Origin: Maribacter sp.
GTDB taxonomy: Bacteria; Bacteroidota; Bacteroidia; Flavobacteriales; Flavobacteriaceae
DNA: 16,550 nt
NCBI GenBank assembly: GCA_018679695.1
Contig: JAHHKH010000331.1
Span: 1-16,550, forward strand
Direction: 5' to 3'
A program made the translations under genes and the position numbers. Under the pieces are notes generated by a model that made no database searches, was not told the DNA's origin, and worked only from the letters and a program-made list of their open reading frames with translations. Shown one piece after another: positions 1 to 6,338 of this stretch (positions are counted from its first letter, which is position 1; each line of letters starts with the position of its first letter).

Positions 1-56
1 TTGGTAATTCCCATGTCATATTTATATATTGCAATATTACGATAATAAAAATAATT

Positions 57-88
57 AAAAAAGCCGAATCAAAGAAAATCCAGCTTTT
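57..88 (-). terminator. Rho-independent terminator of the TM2-domain gene
   Basis: Read on the minus strand just after the TM2 stop codon, AAAAGC pairs with GCTTTT (plus-strand 83-88 and 59-64). The stem extends inward by six more pairs, three of them G-U wobbles, around a six-base UUCUUU loop. A run of U and A/U-rich sequence follows. The inner wobbles only work as RNA on the minus strand, which fits termination of the leftward gene. Seen by eye; no folding energy was calculated. Confidence 0.65.
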
Positions 89-94
89 ATTTTC

Positions 95-550
95 TTAGAA
101 CCAAGGTTTTTGACCCACCTGATAGGTATTATAAAACTCTTCATCAGACTTGGTTAAGTACAATATACCTTCAACAAGACCTAAAAGACCCATTAGGGAA
201 GCACCTATTCCACAAGTAAAAAAACCTAGAACCAGGGTAACCGCTAGCATTATAATGCCTTCTTTGGTATATCCCAAGATAAATTTATGTACACCCAATG
301 ATCCAAGAACAATTCCCAAAATTCCGGCAAGTAACTTCTTGTTATCGCCTCCTGCACCGCTAAAAGCTTCCTTGGCACTTTCGGTGAATTCTTTTGCTGT
401 TTCCTTTGCATCCTCAGCAAATTCCTTACTGGCTTCTTTTGCGTCTTCGAATTTCTCACTGGCTTTTTCGCCCAGGTCTTTTGCCTTATCCTTGGCTTTA
501 TCCATCGCGTCTTCTGCCTTATCTCCTAAATCCTTGTTTTCTTCTGACAT
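95..550 (-). CDS. TM2 domain protein with charged LEA-like N-terminal region
   Basis: A 151-residue membrane protein. Residues 1-65 are almost only Ala, Lys, Glu, Asp and Phe in repeating DKAKD / EKASEKFEDAKEASKEF blocks, which should form a long amphipathic helix like those of LEA or apolipoprotein-type proteins. A Gly-rich hinge leads to a TM2 domain (about 71-130) with two hydrophobic segments joined by the typical GSLGVHKFILGYTKEG turn. The tail DEEFYNTYQVGQKPWF is typical of bacteroidotal TM2 proteins. The function of TM2 proteins in bacteria is not established. The gene appears monocistronic: 56 bases separate it from the upstream VOC gene and a terminator follows. The family call is firm; envelope stress protection would only be a guess from the helix composition. 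Confidence 0.85.
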   Translation of the reverse strand: MSEENKDLGDKAEDAMDKAKDKAKDLGEKASEKFEDAKEASKEFAEDAKETAKEFTESAKEAFSGAGGDNKKLLAGILGIVLGSLGVHKFILGYTKEGIIMLAVTLVLGFFTCGIGASLMGLLGLVEGILYLTKSDEEFYNTYQVGQKPWF

Positions 551-583
551 TATTTAATGATTTTTGGTGGTTAATACGAATGT

Positions 584-591
584 TAAATGTA
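584..591 (-). promoter_or_regulatory. Possible -7 box of the TM2 gene
   Basis: On the minus strand the box reads TACATTTA, one base off the Bacteroidota TAnnTTTG consensus, about 33 nt before the ATG. No TTG is seen at the right distance upstream, so this is a weak candidate. No Shine-Dalgarno sequence precedes the ATG; the region is A-rich, as is common in this phylum. Confidence 0.25.
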
Positions 592-606
592 ATAAATATT
601 TAAACA

Positions 607-993
607 TCATTGGAAGGCTTTATCAATTGGTTCCCATAATTCTAGTTTGTTCCCTTCCGGATCTAAAATCCACCCGAATTTTCCATACTCATATTCTTCA
701 ATATCCCCTACTATGGTGACCCCTTCATTCTTTAACGTTTTTAATAATTCAACCAAATTCTCCACCCTGAAATTCATCATGAACTGTTTTTGGCTAGGTT
801 CAAAATATTTGGTATCCTCATTCATAGGGCTCCATTGGGTAGAACAATCTTTGCCCTTTTTGTCTTTCCACCAAAAAGTGCAACCGTATTGATCGGTATT
901 CAGCCCTAAATGGTTCTTGTACCACTCCTTAATGGCATCAGGATTTTTGGTTTTAAAGAAAAATCCTCCTAGTCCTGTAACTCTATTTTTCAT
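607..993 (-). CDS. VOC superfamily (glyoxalase/bleomycin-resistance-like) protein
   Basis: A 128-residue single-module vicinal oxygen chelate protein. Both babbab halves are visible. The first begins GLGGFFFKTKNPDAIKEWY (about 7-25), and the second runs from FMMNFRVENLVELLKTL (about 71-87) to the closing strand KFGWILDPEGNKLELWEP (105-122). E118 in KLELWEP is the usual metal-ligand position. The fold family includes glyoxalase I, dioxygenases and antibiotic-binding proteins, so the substrate cannot be named. It is the last gene of a tight unit: the DUF1801 stop lies five bases upstream of its ATG, and the DUF4199 gene lies four bases before that. Co-expression with those genes is likely. Confidence 0.85.
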   Translation of the reverse strand: MKNRVTGLGGFFFKTKNPDAIKEWYKNHLGLNTDQYGCTFWWKDKKGKDCSTQWSPMNEDTKYFEPSQKQFMMNFRVENLVELLKTLKNEGVTIVGDIEEYEYGKFGWILDPEGNKLELWEPIDKAFQ

Positions 994-998
994 ATGGT

Positions 999-1457
999 TT
1001 ATACTTTTTTAATGTTCTTTTCATATAGTGCGATCCATTCCTCCACAGACATTTTTGTACAGAGTTCACCTATGAGTTTGTAAGGGATCGTATCCATTTT
1101 TTTGAATCGAATACAGCTTTTACCCATATCCAATTTTGTTTTTACATATTTCGGATATTGAGCCACGAACCATTCTTGTAATTCCTTGCTGGCATAAATA
1201 CCGGAATGGTATACAGCTACAAAGTTCTTTTGGGATGCCACATTCATAAAGGGAAGTGGAAGTTCTGGACTACAGTGGTACCCATCGGGGTAAAGACTAT
1301 GCGGCACTACATAGCCTAACATACCATAACCCATTTGCTCTTTAAAACCTTTGGGCAAATTATCGAGAATAGTTTGTCTTAATTTTGTGATTGCCTCTTT
1401 GCGGTCATTCGGCAGTTCATTGATGTATTGCTCAGGTGATGTTGCTTTTGACTGCAT
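999..1457 (-). CDS. DUF1801 (YdhG-like) family protein
   Basis: A 152-residue soluble protein of the DUF1801 type. The N-terminal pattern, SPEQYINELPNDRKEAITKL then LPKGFKEQMGYGMLGY, and the later segment around AVYHSGIYASKE with DMGKSCIRFKKMDTIPY match this family, whose members have a YdhG-like fold with no agreed biochemical role. Many bacteroidotal DUF1801 genes sit beside VOC proteins and small regulators, as here. No signal peptide or membrane segment is present. It is tightly packed between DUF4199 (4-nt gap) and VOC (5-nt gap), so it is probably the middle gene of a three-gene operon. The family is recognised with good confidence; the function is unknown. Confidence 0.82.
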   Translation of the reverse strand: MQSKATSPEQYINELPNDRKEAITKLRQTILDNLPKGFKEQMGYGMLGYVVPHSLYPDGYHCSPELPLPFMNVASQKNFVAVYHSGIYASKELQEWFVAQYPKYVKTKLDMGKSCIRFKKMDTIPYKLIGELCTKMSVEEWIALYEKNIKKV

Positions 1458-1461
1458 AGGA

Positions 1462-1923
1462 TTATTTTTTTTGTTGCAGGACCAATGAAGATATTAAACT
1501 AATAATTAAGCCAATAAACAATACTGTAATAAACATTATGAAAGCCATAAAACTACTACTATAGTCAGGAATTTCACCTTCGTAGCCCTGGGCATACATT
1601 GCGGCCTTATATTCTTCCAGAAAATCCGGGTTAATAGTAGTTGTATAAATCAAATCTGCTATTGCTATACCCATTGCAGTGATCATTGAAATCATTAAAC
1701 CTATCATCATTCCTTTACCAAAGGAGAGTGTGCCATTATTTTCTTTATCCCTAAAATGTTTGATTCCAAAAAAAACAAAAACCAAAGAAACTATAATGGT
1801 TAGATACCCAACAACTTCCTGAGTGGAAAGGTCAACTCCCTTTCCAAAATAAAGCCCTAAAAGAAAAAGAACAATCGAAAGAACAAAACCATAACCACCA
1901 TACTTCAAAATACTATTTTTCAT
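1462..1923 (-). CDS. DUF4199 membrane protein
   Basis: A 153-residue integral membrane protein with four hydrophobic segments at about 10-27, 37-57, 70-93 and 124-150. The loop FRDKENNGTLSFGKGMMIGL between the second and third segments is the hallmark of DUF4199, a family found mainly in Bacteroidota and of unknown function. The extramembrane region after the third helix carries the typical NPDFLEEYKAAMYAQG sequence. It is the first gene of the DUF4199-DUF1801-VOC unit and is preceded by a good -7 box and a dyad. A LuxR-type regulator lies immediately upstream in the same direction, so that regulator may control this gene or partner with its product in the membrane (inference). Confidence 0.85.
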   Translation of the reverse strand: MKNSILKYGGYGFVLSIVLFLLGLYFGKGVDLSTQEVVGYLTIIVSLVFVFFGIKHFRDKENNGTLSFGKGMMIGLMISMITAMGIAIADLIYTTTINPDFLEEYKAAMYAQGYEGEIPDYSSSFMAFIMFITVLFIGLIISLISSLVLQQKK

Positions 1924-1950
1924 ACTATCGCTTTTTAAAGATTAAATAAT

Positions 1951-1958
1951 CAAAGCTA
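1951..1958 (-). promoter_or_regulatory. -7 promoter box for the DUF4199-DUF1801-VOC unit
   Basis: The minus strand reads TAGCTTTG, an exact match to the Bacteroidota TAnnTTTG element, placed to give a leader of about 20 nt. The expected TTG at -33 is not evident, so basal strength may depend on an activator. The identical octamer occurs upstream of the TPR gene. Confidence 0.5.
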
Positions 1959-1991
1959 GCAAGGAGAAGATTGTAATAATTCATACTAAAG

Positions 1992-2015
1992 TACCAAACT
2001 GAATATAATTTGGTA
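1992..2015. repeat. 7-bp perfect dyad upstream of the DUF4199 gene
   Basis: TACCAAA (1992-1998) and TTTGGTA (2009-2015) form a perfect inverted repeat around a ten-base A/T-rich centre. It lies between the luxR-type stop and the DUF4199 promoter box, centred about 60 bases before the predicted transcription start. No U-tract follows on the minus strand, so it fits a weak terminator poorly and an operator somewhat better. The role is inferred. Confidence 0.45.
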
Positions 2016-2029
2016 TCCCGGGTTAAAAG

Positions 2030-2443
2030 TTAAATAATCCCTAGTTCCTGAGCAATCTGGATGGCATGTGTTCTTCTCTTTGCATTCAATTTAACCAATA
2101 GGTTGGATACATGCGTTTTTATAGTGCTCTCAGAAAGGAATAATTTTTCTGCTATTTCTTTGTTTGACAAGCCTAACGCAATTTCCATGAGGACTTCGTA
2201 TTCCCTAGGACTTAGTTCCAGCGATTCAATTTTCTTATTATTCAATACAGTCTTTGAGAAGGATTTTTCTATATGCAGACTTCTTTTATTCAGATAGACA
2301 CCTACTATAAAGAAAACAATGGCAACAATTGCAATGACGATTTCCGTATCTAAACTACCTGTTATGATTGCGTATTTACCTATCTGAAAGAGGAGTAAAA
2401 GTGCAAAAATCAATGCGCCAAAAATCAGAACTGTTTTTTTCAC
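2030..2443 (-). CDS. Membrane-anchored LuxR-type HTH transcriptional regulator
   Basis: A 137-residue protein. Two hydrophobic helices (about 3-24 and 32-50) are followed by a short linker and a complete LuxR/GerE DNA-binding domain (about 75-132). This carries the expected LSPREYEVLMEIALGLSNKEIA, LFLSESTIKTHVSNLL and KLNAKRRTHAI segments. There is no receiver, PAS or autoinducer domain, so the sensory input, if any, would come through the membrane part or a partner. The start is GTG at 2441-2443, ten bases after the dehydrogenase stop, and no in-frame ATG gives a better start. The downstream DUF4199 gene is the most likely target or partner. The family is certain; the regulon is inferred from position. 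Confidence 0.88.
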   Translation of the reverse strand: MKKTVLIFGALIFALLLLFQIGKYAIITGSLDTEIVIAIVAIVFFIVGVYLNKRSLHIEKSFSKTVLNNKKIESLELSPREYEVLMEIALGLSNKEIAEKLFLSESTIKTHVSNLLVKLNAKRRTHAIQIAQELGII

Positions 2444-2453
2444 AATCCTAAAG

Positions 2454-3392
2454 TTAGCAAAATCTTTCTTTGATCTTATCTACGATGGTTTGTGCCAGTT
2501 TCTCTTTGCTTTCAATTGTCCAACCGGCCACGTGGGGAGTAAATAATACATTATCGGCTTTGACCAAATATCGCCAGGAATCTGGAAGTTTGGTATCATC
2601 GAACATATCCTCGAATGAGGATTTTTCAAATTCCAACACATCCAATCCGGCACCAAGGATTTTTCCTGATTTTAAGTTCGCAACCAAATCCTCGGTAATT
2701 ACACATTTGCCCCGCGCAGTGTTCAATAGCCAAATGGGCTTATGAAAACTATTTATAAAATGGTCATTGATCATGCCCATGGTTTCGGGCGTCTGGGGTA
2801 CATGAAGACTTAGGACATCGGTTTTTTGCTGCAGTTCAAGAATACCTACTTGACGTGCGTTTTCATCCCCTACTCCACCCTCGATATCATAGCAGATGGT
2901 TTCAACTTCAAAACCTTTTAGTTTTTTGGCAAATGCCTTGCCCATATTGCCATAACCGATAATGCCCACTGTCTTACCATCGAGCTCTACCCCCCTGTTT
3001 CCTTCCCGGTCCCATTTTCCTTGACGGACTTCCCGGTCCGCTTTATTCAGTTTGTTGAATAATGAAAGCAACATGCCCAAAGTATGCTCTCCTACGGCAT
3101 TTCTATTACCTTCATGGGCAGCTGCCACAAATATATTTTTCTCCTTTGCATAGGCCACATCAATACTTTCGAGACCGGCACCAACGCGTCCAATAAACTT
3201 CAGATTTGTGGCTTTGTCCAAAAATGATGAATCTATGGTAAACCTACTACGGATGATAATTCCGTCGTATGAATTGATAATTTTTTCAACATCTTTCTTT
3301 TTCGAGCTGTAGTCCGTATCATTCTGGAACCCCAATTGCTCAAATTGTTCGATCAACAGTGGGTGGTTTGCATCTAGGTGTAAAACTCTCAT
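2454..3392 (-). CDS. D-2-hydroxyacid dehydrogenase (phosphoglycerate dehydrogenase-like)
   Basis: A 312-residue NAD-dependent oxidoreductase of the D-isomer 2-hydroxyacid dehydrogenase family. The Rossmann motif GYGNMG is at 146-151. The catalytic set is R227 (in NTARG), E254 (in GLDVLE) and H287 (in TPHVAG). The N-terminal substrate-binding half carries FIGRVGAGLESID at about 67-79. It lacks the C-terminal ACT domain of long PGDH, so it resembles the short SerA-like enzymes, but the substrate cannot be fixed. I chose the ATG at 3390-3392, giving MRVLHLDANH, because the ATG 27 bases further upstream falls inside a REP-like repeat and adds an unconserved MTSTSYIYL. It is followed after ten bases by the LuxR-type gene. 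Confidence 0.9.
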   Translation of the reverse strand: MRVLHLDANHPLLIEQFEQLGFQNDTDYSSKKKDVEKIINSYDGIIIRSRFTIDSSFLDKATNLKFIGRVGAGLESIDVAYAKEKNIFVAAAHEGNRNAVGEHTLGMLLSLFNKLNKADREVRQGKWDREGNRGVELDGKTVGIIGYGNMGKAFAKKLKGFEVETICYDIEGGVGDENARQVGILELQQKTDVLSLHVPQTPETMGMINDHFINSFHKPIWLLNTARGKCVITEDLVANLKSGKILGAGLDVLEFEKSSFEDMFDDTKLPDSWRYLVKADNVLFTPHVAGWTIESKEKLAQTIVDKIKERFC

Positions 3393-3414
3393 TAGGTAAA
3401 TATATGAAGTACTT

Positions 3415-3486
3415 GTCATTCCGTCGAAAGGTGGAAAGCCTTTTTAGGAAATGGGTTTTAAGGTTTCGTTGTCATCCAAGAATGAC
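3415..3486. repeat. REP-like twin-hairpin element between the cupin and dehydrogenase genes
   Basis: Two inverted arms each start with GTCATTC: plus strand 3415-3421, and minus strand 3486-3480. Each arm folds locally. TTCCGTC-GAAA-GGTGGAA (3419-3436) is a 7-pair stem with two wobbles and a GAAA loop. GTCATT-CTTG-GATGAC on the minus strand (3486-3471) is a 6-pair stem. About 34 bases separate the two hairpins. The plan matches the short extragenic palindromic elements beginning GTCATTC that are scattered through flavobacterial genomes. The left arm sets the misplaced upstream ATG of the dehydrogenase, and the right arm encodes the last residues of the cupin. Copy number cannot be checked here. 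Confidence 0.6.
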
Positions 3487-3719
3487 GGTGCTATTATGAT
3501 TTCGCTTTCGTTCACTAATTGGGTTTTATCCCTGGATTGTATGTACAATGTACCTTCCAGAACATGGAAGAGTTCAACTTCATTTTCATGGGCATGCCCT
3601 ACGCATTCCCCTTGTACTTTGGTTAACGGTACCAGCATATTATCTACAATTGTAATCTGATATGGATGCCAGTGCGTTTTGAACCTGGCATGTTTATCTT
3701 TGGGATTGATGGATTTCAT
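3444..3719 (-). pseudogene. Cupin-fold protein lacking its C-terminal motif (truncated)
   Basis: A 91-residue remnant of a small cupin. Cupin motif 1 is intact: G37, H42-x-H44, four residues, E49 and G56, giving three of the four usual metal ligands. Motif 2 begins as ESEIIIAP (71-78) and then breaks off exactly where a REP-like sequence starts. The remaining codons (SFLDDNETLKPIS) are read from that element. The usual P-x-G-x-x-H with the last metal-binding His, and the final strands, are missing; related cupins are about 110-120 residues. G41 in place of an aromatic residue and S72 in place of Gly also suggest relaxed selection. It starts 24 bases after the mgtE stop. It is probably a non-functional or partial gene, although the frame is still open. 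Confidence 0.65.
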
Positions 3720-3743
3720 AAAAAAGATTTTATACGGAAATTC

Positions 3744-5096
3744 CTAAATGCCCAATACCATTTTGGCAATCCAGAAATAGATCAAGATGCCAAAAATATC
3801 ATTGCTGGTGGTAATGAATGGCCCTGTGGCTATGGCAGGGTCTATCTCTCTTTTGTCTAAAAACAAGGGAATGAACGTGCCAATAAGTCCCGCAACGATA
3901 ATTACCACAATCAAGGAAATGGAAATCGCCAAGGCTGTTAAAAAGTTGCCTTTATAGGCCCACGTGAATAACAGTAGTACCGCTGCTAATATCACTCCAT
4001 TCAATGCCGCAAGAAGCATCTCTTTGATCAAACGGTTGCCTACGCTACCTTTTAAATCATCATTGGCAAGCCCCTGTACTATGATAGCACTTGATTGTAC
4101 CCCTACATTCCCAGCCATTGCAGCAATCAAGGGTGTAAAGAAAAAAAGTATGGCATGCTCTCTGATCATATCTTCAAAACCACCCATTATGGCTGCAGCC
4201 CCAACACCACCTACGAGCCCCAAAAATAACCAGGGTAGACGGGCACGGGTTAAATCCCAAATACTATCATCGGCCTCAACATCTTGAGAGATACCTGCCG
4301 CCAGTTGATAATCCTTTTCAGCCTCTTCTTTAATGACGTCCACGATATCATCAATGGTAATTCGCCCAACCAACCGGCCCATCTCATCAACTACAGGAAT
4401 GGCTTCCAAATCGTACTTCGACATGATTTTAGCGACTTCTTCAGGATCTTCATTCACATTCACCGAATCTACCTTGGGAATATAAATATCACTAATGTGA
4501 CTTTTTGTCGAAGTAGTCAATAAATCTTTCAATGACAATCTACCTTTCAATTTATCATCATCATCAACCACATAAATTGAATGAACCCGAGTTACATTTT
4601 CCGCCTGGGCACGCATTTCCTTGACACAGGTCAACACATTCCAACTTTCCCTGACCTTCACCAATTCCTTGGCCATTAGACCGCCTGCCGAGTTCTCGTC
4701 ATAACGCAGTAGGTCAACAATATCCTGGGCGTGTTCCCTATCTTCAATTTCGGAAATTACTTCTTGAATGATTTCTTTGGGAAGTTCCCCAACAATATCG
4801 GCAGCATCATCAGTATCCAGTTCCTCGAGCTCTTCGGCAATCTCTTTGGCAGATAGATTATTTAGAATGGCCTCCCTTACATCTTCATCAAGTTCAGTAA
4901 GTACGTCTGAAGTTTTATCACTATCAAGAAGTTTAATAAGATAGGTTGCCTGTTCCTCATTGAGTTCATCAATAATCTCAGCAACATCGGCATAGTGCAC
5001 CTCTTCCAAAAGTGATTCCAACCTGGAATTGTTTTGGTCCTCAATCAATTGCTCAATTTCTAGTATGAGCTCTTCCGTGAGTTTAAATGGTGTCAT
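3744..5096 (-). CDS. mgtE: Magnesium transporter/channel MgtE
   Basis: A 450-residue inner-membrane Mg2+ channel with the full MgtE layout. The acidic helical N domain (about 20-125) contains repeated ELDTDDAADIVGELP-like helices. Two CBS domains follow (about 135-195 and 198-258, the second ending VGRITIDDIVDVI). The transmembrane part runs from PWLFLGLVGGV (about 288) to the C-terminus with five helices. The signatures AGNVGVQSSA and DPAIATGPFITTSNDIFG are present, and D433 is the equivalent of the pore Mg2+-binding Asp. In the family, Mg2+ bound to the cytosolic N and CBS domains closes the channel. Its start overlaps the end of rsmA by 14 bases, so translational coupling is likely. Confidence 0.96.
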   Translation of the reverse strand: MTPFKLTEELILEIEQLIEDQNNSRLESLLEEVHYADVAEIIDELNEEQATYLIKLLDSDKTSDVLTELDEDVREAILNNLSAKEIAEELEELDTDDAADIVGELPKEIIQEVISEIEDREHAQDIVDLLRYDENSAGGLMAKELVKVRESWNVLTCVKEMRAQAENVTRVHSIYVVDDDDKLKGRLSLKDLLTTSTKSHISDIYIPKVDSVNVNEDPEEVAKIMSKYDLEAIPVVDEMGRLVGRITIDDIVDVIKEEAEKDYQLAAGISQDVEADDSIWDLTRARLPWLFLGLVGGVGAAAIMGGFEDMIREHAILFFFTPLIAAMAGNVGVQSSAIIVQGLANDDLKGSVGNRLIKEMLLAALNGVILAAVLLLFTWAYKGNFLTALAISISLIVVIIVAGLIGTFIPLFLDKREIDPAIATGPFITTSNDIFGILIYFWIAKMVLGI

Positions 5097-5949
5097 TTGC
5101 TATCTTCTTTGTCAACACAATAAAATCAGCTACTGCCAATTGTTCTGGGCGATAGTCAAATATAGCATCTTCTTTGAGAATATGGGAAAGGTCAAAGCTT
5201 TTTAAACTATTTCGCAGTGTTTTTCTTCGTTGGTTGAAAGCTGTTTTCACAACCCTGAAGAATAGCCTTTCATCGCAGTCGAGTTCAAAGCATTCTTTTC
5301 TTGTAAGACGCAACACGCCGGATTGCACCTTAGGTGGTGGATCAAATACTTCTGGTTCTACAGTAAATAGATAGTCCGCTGTATAAAATGCCTGGGTTAA
5401 TACTGATAGAATACCGTAAGTTTTATTGCCTTCTTTGGAACAGATTCGTTCAGCAACCTCTTTTTGGAACATTCCCGAAAATTCTGGAATTCGATGACGC
5501 CATTCCAACGTTTTAAATACAATCTGGGTAGAGATATTATAGGGAAAATTACCAGTTATGGCAAATGGCCCATTTCCAAAAAGTGTTGACAAATCATATT
5601 CCAGAAAATCCGCCTCAATAACCTTAAAGGACTTATTGTTCTTTACCAAATCAGGATATTCGAAAGGAAAATTCTGATTGAGGTAAGCGATTGATTCCGA
5701 ATCCAGATCCATCGCTACTAGCGATATATCATTCTGAAGTAAGTACTTGGTCAACATGCCGGTACCAGGGCCAATTTCAATTAGGTTTCGATACCCTTCA
5801 AACGAAAGTGTTTCGGCGATTTGTTTTGCAATCCCTTCATCCTTGAGAAAATGTTGACCTAAGTACTTCTTCGCTTTTACAGGACCATGCTGTTTATGAT
5901 GTCTTTTGTTTTTCCTTTTAGAACCTGTATGCTTTTTCCCTTTTCCCAT
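5083..5949 (-). CDS. rsmA: 16S rRNA (adenine1518/1519-N6)-dimethyltransferase RsmA (KsgA)
   Basis: A 288-residue SAM-dependent enzyme that dimethylates two adjacent adenines in helix 45 of 16S rRNA during 30S maturation. Visible motifs are LGQHFLKDE (29-37), the SAM loop IEIGPGTG (57-64), the acidic MDLDSE segment (80-85) that binds the ribose, EADFLEYDL (112-120), and the catalytic GNFPYN (133-138). FNQRRKTLRNSL sits in the C-terminal helical domain. Residues 1-28 form a Lys/Arg/His-rich tail ahead of the catalytic fold. No later Met allows a shorter start before the conserved QHFL, so the tail belongs to the gene. The DUF4286 stop lies three bases upstream, and mgtE overlaps downstream. Confidence 0.96.
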   Translation of the reverse strand: MGKGKKHTGSKRKNKRHHKQHGPVKAKKYLGQHFLKDEGIAKQIAETLSFEGYRNLIEIGPGTGMLTKYLLQNDISLVAMDLDSESIAYLNQNFPFEYPDLVKNNKSFKVIEADFLEYDLSTLFGNGPFAITGNFPYNISTQIVFKTLEWRHRIPEFSGMFQKEVAERICSKEGNKTYGILSVLTQAFYTADYLFTVEPEVFDPPPKVQSGVLRLTRKECFELDCDERLFFRVVKTAFNQRRKTLRNSLKSFDLSHILKEDAIFDYRPEQLAVADFIVLTKKIANDTI

Positions 5950-5952
5950 AGG

Positions 5953-6264
5953 TTAATATTCGTCGATTACTTCAAGCTCTGTACGGAAGGCGACAAACTT
6001 ATTAGGAAACAGTTTCATGGCATCTAGTTGTAGTTTGGCAGCATTGTTGTCATAGTACGATTGAAGGGTTTCTTTGTCGAGTGTTGTGAATTGTACTGAA
6101 TAGGTGATACCGCCCAATTCTTCCTCTACCAAGACCTTGCATATTTTGGCAGAAAGAAATTTTCCTGTGGCCAACACATCTGGAATATGCACTTCTTTCA
6201 TCCACTTAAGCCATTGGTCATGTACAGATTCATCAATATTCGTGGTTACGTTATATATATACAT
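5953..6264 (-). CDS. DUF4286 family protein
   Basis: A 103-residue soluble protein. It opens MYIYNVTTNIDESVHDQWLK and has the family's central WMKEVHIPDVLATGKF segment and the end segment LFPNKFVAFRTELEVI, which resembles a small ferredoxin-like dimeric alpha/beta barrel fold. The function is unknown. I used the ATG at 6262-6264; the longer reading begins with TTG 30 bases upstream and adds an unconserved leader. It sits directly before rsmA (3-nt gap), an arrangement that recurs in flavobacteria to my knowledge, so the two are probably co-transcribed. No promoter box is clear in the 74 bases upstream. Confidence 0.85.
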   Translation of the reverse strand: MYIYNVTTNIDESVHDQWLKWMKEVHIPDVLATGKFLSAKICKVLVEEELGGITYSVQFTTLDKETLQSYYDNNAAKLQLDAMKLFPNKFVAFRTELEVIDEY

Positions 6265-6338
6265 ATTTTGAAGTTCAAGTTCGGGATTCAACAAAATCGA
6301 CCATTGATCGGGCTTGAAATTTGGGATTGTTGTTGATC

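Noticed and set aside
150..557. 135-codon plus-strand open frame rich in Ser, Ala and Leu
   Set aside because: It is the mirror of the TM2 gene's Ala/Lys/Glu repeat region; the minus-strand protein has a recognisable domain and terminator, and this frame has none.
2444..2470. TAACTTTA on the minus strand as a promoter for the LuxR-type gene
   Set aside because: It lies only about eight bases before the GTG start, overlaps the dehydrogenase stop codon and has no TTG at -33; co-transcription with the dehydrogenase is simpler.
3393..3419. Upstream ATG extending the dehydrogenase by nine residues
   Set aside because: The ATG is part of the REP-like repeat and the extra residues precede the normal beta-strand start MRVLHLD.
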